7,779 nt of DNA from Spirochaetota bacterium. GTDB lineage: Bacteria; Spirochaetota; UBA12135; COTS27; JAFLEE01. The position numbers and the translations under genes were made by a program. The stretch covers positions 1 through 7,779 of the forward strand of contig JAFLEE010000142.1 of NCBI GenBank assembly GCA_017302015.1, in the 5' to 3' direction. Below, piece after piece: positions 6,552 through 7,779 of this stretch; positions within the stretch are counted from its first letter, which is position 1, and every line of letters begins with the position of its first letter. Under the pieces are notes generated by a model. It saw only the letters and a program-made list of their open reading frames with translations, did not search any database and was not told the DNA's origin.

Positions 6552-6570
6552 CTAATCTAAGTTAGTTTTT
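6552..6570 (+). terminator. Weak candidate terminator after the lipoprotein gene
   Basis: CTAA (6552-6555) and TTAG (6562-6565) can pair around a 6-nt loop and are followed by five T residues (6566-6570). The stem is only 4 bp and AT-rich, so the call is tentative. It falls in the 91-nt gap where base composition drops sharply. Confidence 0.2.
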
Positions 6571-6591
6571 CAACAAATTTGAATGCTAGAT

Positions 6592-6598
6592 GGAGGAG
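6592..6598 (+). promoter_or_regulatory. Strong ribosome binding site for the low-GC orphan gene
   Basis: GGAGGAG lies 6 nt before the GTG at 6605. This near-perfect anti-Shine-Dalgarno match fixes GTG 6605 rather than the TTG at 6608 as the start. No other gene in the window has so clear a site except the transposase at the right edge. Confidence 0.7.
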
Positions 6599-6604
6599 TG
6601 TTAA

Positions 6605-7588
6605 GTGTTGATTACCAAAGGCCAGTCCCAAATTAACCTTCCTGATGACTGGAAGCAAACCGACGAAAAGAATCCTGACTACTTTGTGTCGCCAGATGGA
6701 ACCAAAGGAATCTACGTATCATCACATGAGAAATACGATGTCGATGACGATAGAAAAGTCGTTGAGTTCGTTCGGAAAATCGAAAAGACTAAAACTAAAT
6801 CAATGAAGGGGTATAAATTTCGAACTTACTCGGATTCCGTGAGTTCGACAGAGGATCCCATAGTTGGGAATCTTGACGAATATGATTCGAACAAGAACTA
6901 CCGAATTGTTACCAAGTTCATCGTGAAACAACAGAAAATCTTCCGTGCTGCACTACATGACTATGATTGCACCGAGTACGAGGACTCGAAAAGTGCTTTC
7001 GACAGCATACTAGATTCGTTCATTTACCTTCCCAAGTACTCGTGGAAGCCAACAGACGGCGGAAGGCCGGAGTTTGGAAACGACCTCATAATCTCGAAAG
7101 AAGAGGGATTCGTAGATGTTAACTTACACATTGTTTCCTACACGGCAAATAGGGACGTTTCATTCCTAATTAAGGTCAGTAACAATATCGAAGGGAGGGC
7201 AGTTGGGTTCAAGATCCTTCTGGACAAAAAATGGACATCGAAAAAAATCGAAAATTCGAAGTCGTCCTTATTTTGGGGAACCGGCAAGTTCATAAGTACT
7301 GGCCAGCCAACTGAAACCTTTGTTGAGGTCCTATCTGGGTTATACGGTTTCCAAAATCCTGAATTTTCAATGAATGAAGTGAATATTGTAGTGGTAGGCC
7401 TCGCGAATGATCCGAGAAAGCTTGCCACTCGAGACACCAAGATGAAGGTCTTTTTCAATTCGGACAATCAAGAACTTTATTCTGAGGTGTTCATCAATGT
7501 AAATCTTTCTGAGAAGTCTCTCGAATTCCATGAAAAGGACGAAGAATATCGTCAGCCATTGATTCGTTCGTTATGTGGCGAAAGATAA
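6605..7588 (+). CDS. Low-GC orphan protein, PsbP/DUF1795-like N-terminus plus unknown C-terminal domain
   Basis: A 327-residue soluble protein without signal peptide or membrane segment, starting at GTG with a strong Shine-Dalgarno. It looks two-part. Residues 5-143 (INLPDDW, GIYVSS, a FVRKIE helix, a YRIVTKFIV strand, and a closing FDSILDSFIYLP) follow the strand-helix pattern of PsbP/Mog1/DUF1795-like proteins. Residues 155-324 form a second, mainly beta region with SFLIKVSNNIEG, VVVGLANDP and a C-terminal motif FHEKDEEYR (308-316) that looks conserved, but I cannot name its family. Proteins of this build turn up as cytosolic partners or immunity-like proteins in polymorphic toxin loci; here no toxin is visible, so that is inference only. 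GC is roughly 40-45% by eye against about two thirds in the neighbouring genes, and codon use is AT-ending. With the adjoining insertion sequence, this points to horizontal acquisition. Confidence 0.75.
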   Translation: MLITKGQSQINLPDDWKQTDEKNPDYFVSPDGTKGIYVSSHEKYDVDDDRKVVEFVRKIEKTKTKSMKGYKFRTYSDSVSSTEDPIVGNLDEYDSNKNYRIVTKFIVKQQKIFRAALHDYDCTEYEDSKSAFDSILDSFIYLPKYSWKPTDGGRPEFGNDLIISKEEGFVDVNLHIVSYTANRDVSFLIKVSNNIEGRAVGFKILLDKKWTSKKIENSKSSLFWGTGKFISTGQPTETFVEVLSGLYGFQNPEFSMNEVNIVVVGLANDPRKLATRDTKMKVFFNSDNQELYSEVFINVNLSEKSLEFHEKDEEYRQPLIRSLCGER

Positions 7589-7648
7589 CATCTAGTTCGA
7601 GGGCGACAACACTATGGCATGGTTTTTGCTTGTGCAAAATCCACCCCA
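7589..7648. other. Short intergenic spacer with small hairpin
   Basis: Sixty nucleotides between the orphan gene and the likely insertion-sequence end. TTTTGC (7624-7629) and GCAAAA (7634-7639) form a perfect 6-bp inverted repeat with a TTGT loop. It lacks the GC-rich stem and U-tract of a convincing terminator. Nothing else is evident. Confidence 0.35.
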
Positions 7649-7686
7649 TGTAAGTGAAGAGGTCCACGATTTTTGAGCTGTTTTCG

Positions 7687-7704
7687 ATCCACGGAAAGGT
7701 GGAT
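7687..7704 (+). promoter_or_regulatory. Hairpin upstream of transposase start
   Basis: ATCCAC (7687-7692) and GTGGAT (7699-7704) form a perfect 6-bp stem with a GGAAAG loop, 30 nt before the orfA start. A hairpin near the 5' end of a transposase gene can block translation from messages started outside the element. That role here is inferred from position only. Confidence 0.35.
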
Positions 7705-7720
7705 TCCCCAACACGCCTAT

Positions 7721-7727
7721 AGGAGAA
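7721..7727 (+). promoter_or_regulatory. Ribosome binding site of IS3-type orfA
   Basis: AGGAGAA ends 7 nt before the GTG at 7735 and supports that codon as the transposase start. Confidence 0.6.
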
Positions 7728-7734
7728 TCCAGTC

Positions 7735-7779
7735 GTGAGAAGAAAAATTGACCCCCAAATTAAGGCACGGGTGGCCCTC
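7735..7779 (+). CDS. IS3-family transposase OrfA, N-terminal 15 codons
   Basis: The GTG at 7735 opens a frame reading MRRKIDPQIKARVAL to the last base of the window. This is the characteristic N-terminus of IS3-family OrfA proteins (basic start, then a K-F/I-D-x-x-x-K-A-x-V-A-L pattern). OrfA carries the helix-turn-helix that binds the element's ends and is normally joined to the DDE-bearing OrfB by programmed -1 frameshifting. Only the first 15 residues are seen, so group and completeness are unknown. The ribosome binding site at 7721-7727 supports the start. A contig stopping inside an insertion sequence is a usual consequence of repeat copies elsewhere in the genome. Confidence 0.65.
   Translation, partial: MRRKIDPQIKARVAL

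Larger units (their letters stand above)
7649..7779 (+). mobile_element. Left end of an IS3-family insertion sequence (truncated by window edge)
   Basis: The right edge holds the 5' end of an IS3-type transposase gene preceded by a short untranslated leader. IS3 elements begin with TG. The candidate outer end is TGTAAGTGAAGAGGTCCAC from 7649, about 86 nt before orfA, with TGAGCTG at 7674 as an alternative. The matching right inverted repeat and the target duplication lie outside the window, so the boundary is an estimate. Confidence 0.5.

Noticed and set aside
6562-6591. Promoter for the low-GC gene (TTAGTT ... CTAGAT)
   Set aside because: Both hexamers are poor matches, and the predicted transcript start would fall at or after the ribosome binding site.

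Overview
This 7.8 kb window is mostly a high-GC bacterial chromosome segment (about two thirds G+C by eye, strong preference for C/G-ending codons). It carries tightly packed housekeeping and accessory genes of a Gram-negative-type organism: a SurA-like periplasmic chaperone, a lipoprotein signal, and a secreted hydrolase. The phylum cannot be fixed from the sequence alone. Both ends differ from the core. The left 160 bases read as a fragment of a heavy-metal P1B-type ATPase spliced directly into the C-terminal part of a glutamate racemase. The right 1.2 kb is much lower in GC and ends inside the first codons of an apparent IS3-family transposase.

Layout, left to right: a P1B ATPase fragment (2-160); a 5'-truncated murI (glutamate racemase) from the junction to 515; a SurA/parvulin-type foldase (558-1607), overlapped by ATGA with a classical short-chain dehydrogenase (1604-2407), both on the plus strand. 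The dehydrogenase converges on a minus-strand pair and shares a CTAG with it, so both stop codons overlap. That pair is an aldo/keto reductase (5439 to 4240) followed 3 nt later by a secreted CocE/NonD-type alpha/beta hydrolase with an EF-hand (4236 to 2404). A roughly 300-nt divergent intergenic region holds inverted repeats and AGC-rich sequence. A lipoprotein gene of unknown function (5785-6513) follows, preceded by a perfect TATAAT. After a sharp composition change comes a low-GC, probably cytoplasmic orphan protein (6605-7588) with an excellent ribosome binding site. Last is the left end of an insertion sequence with the first 15 codons of orfA (7735-7779).

The genes do not form one pathway. 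murI and surA belong to envelope biogenesis. The surA-dehydrogenase pair and the reductase-hydrolase pair each look like two-gene operons. The observations most worth checking are: (1) the ATPase/murI junction, which looks like a chimera or a microhomology-mediated deletion; (2) an aldo/keto reductase that appears to keep the fold of the ferredoxin-domain COG1453 type but has lost every cysteine of the 4Fe-4S motif; (3) the structured intergenic region; (4) the transferred low-GC orphan beside the insertion sequence. I found no CRISPR array, tRNA or rRNA, and no complete new multi-gene system.
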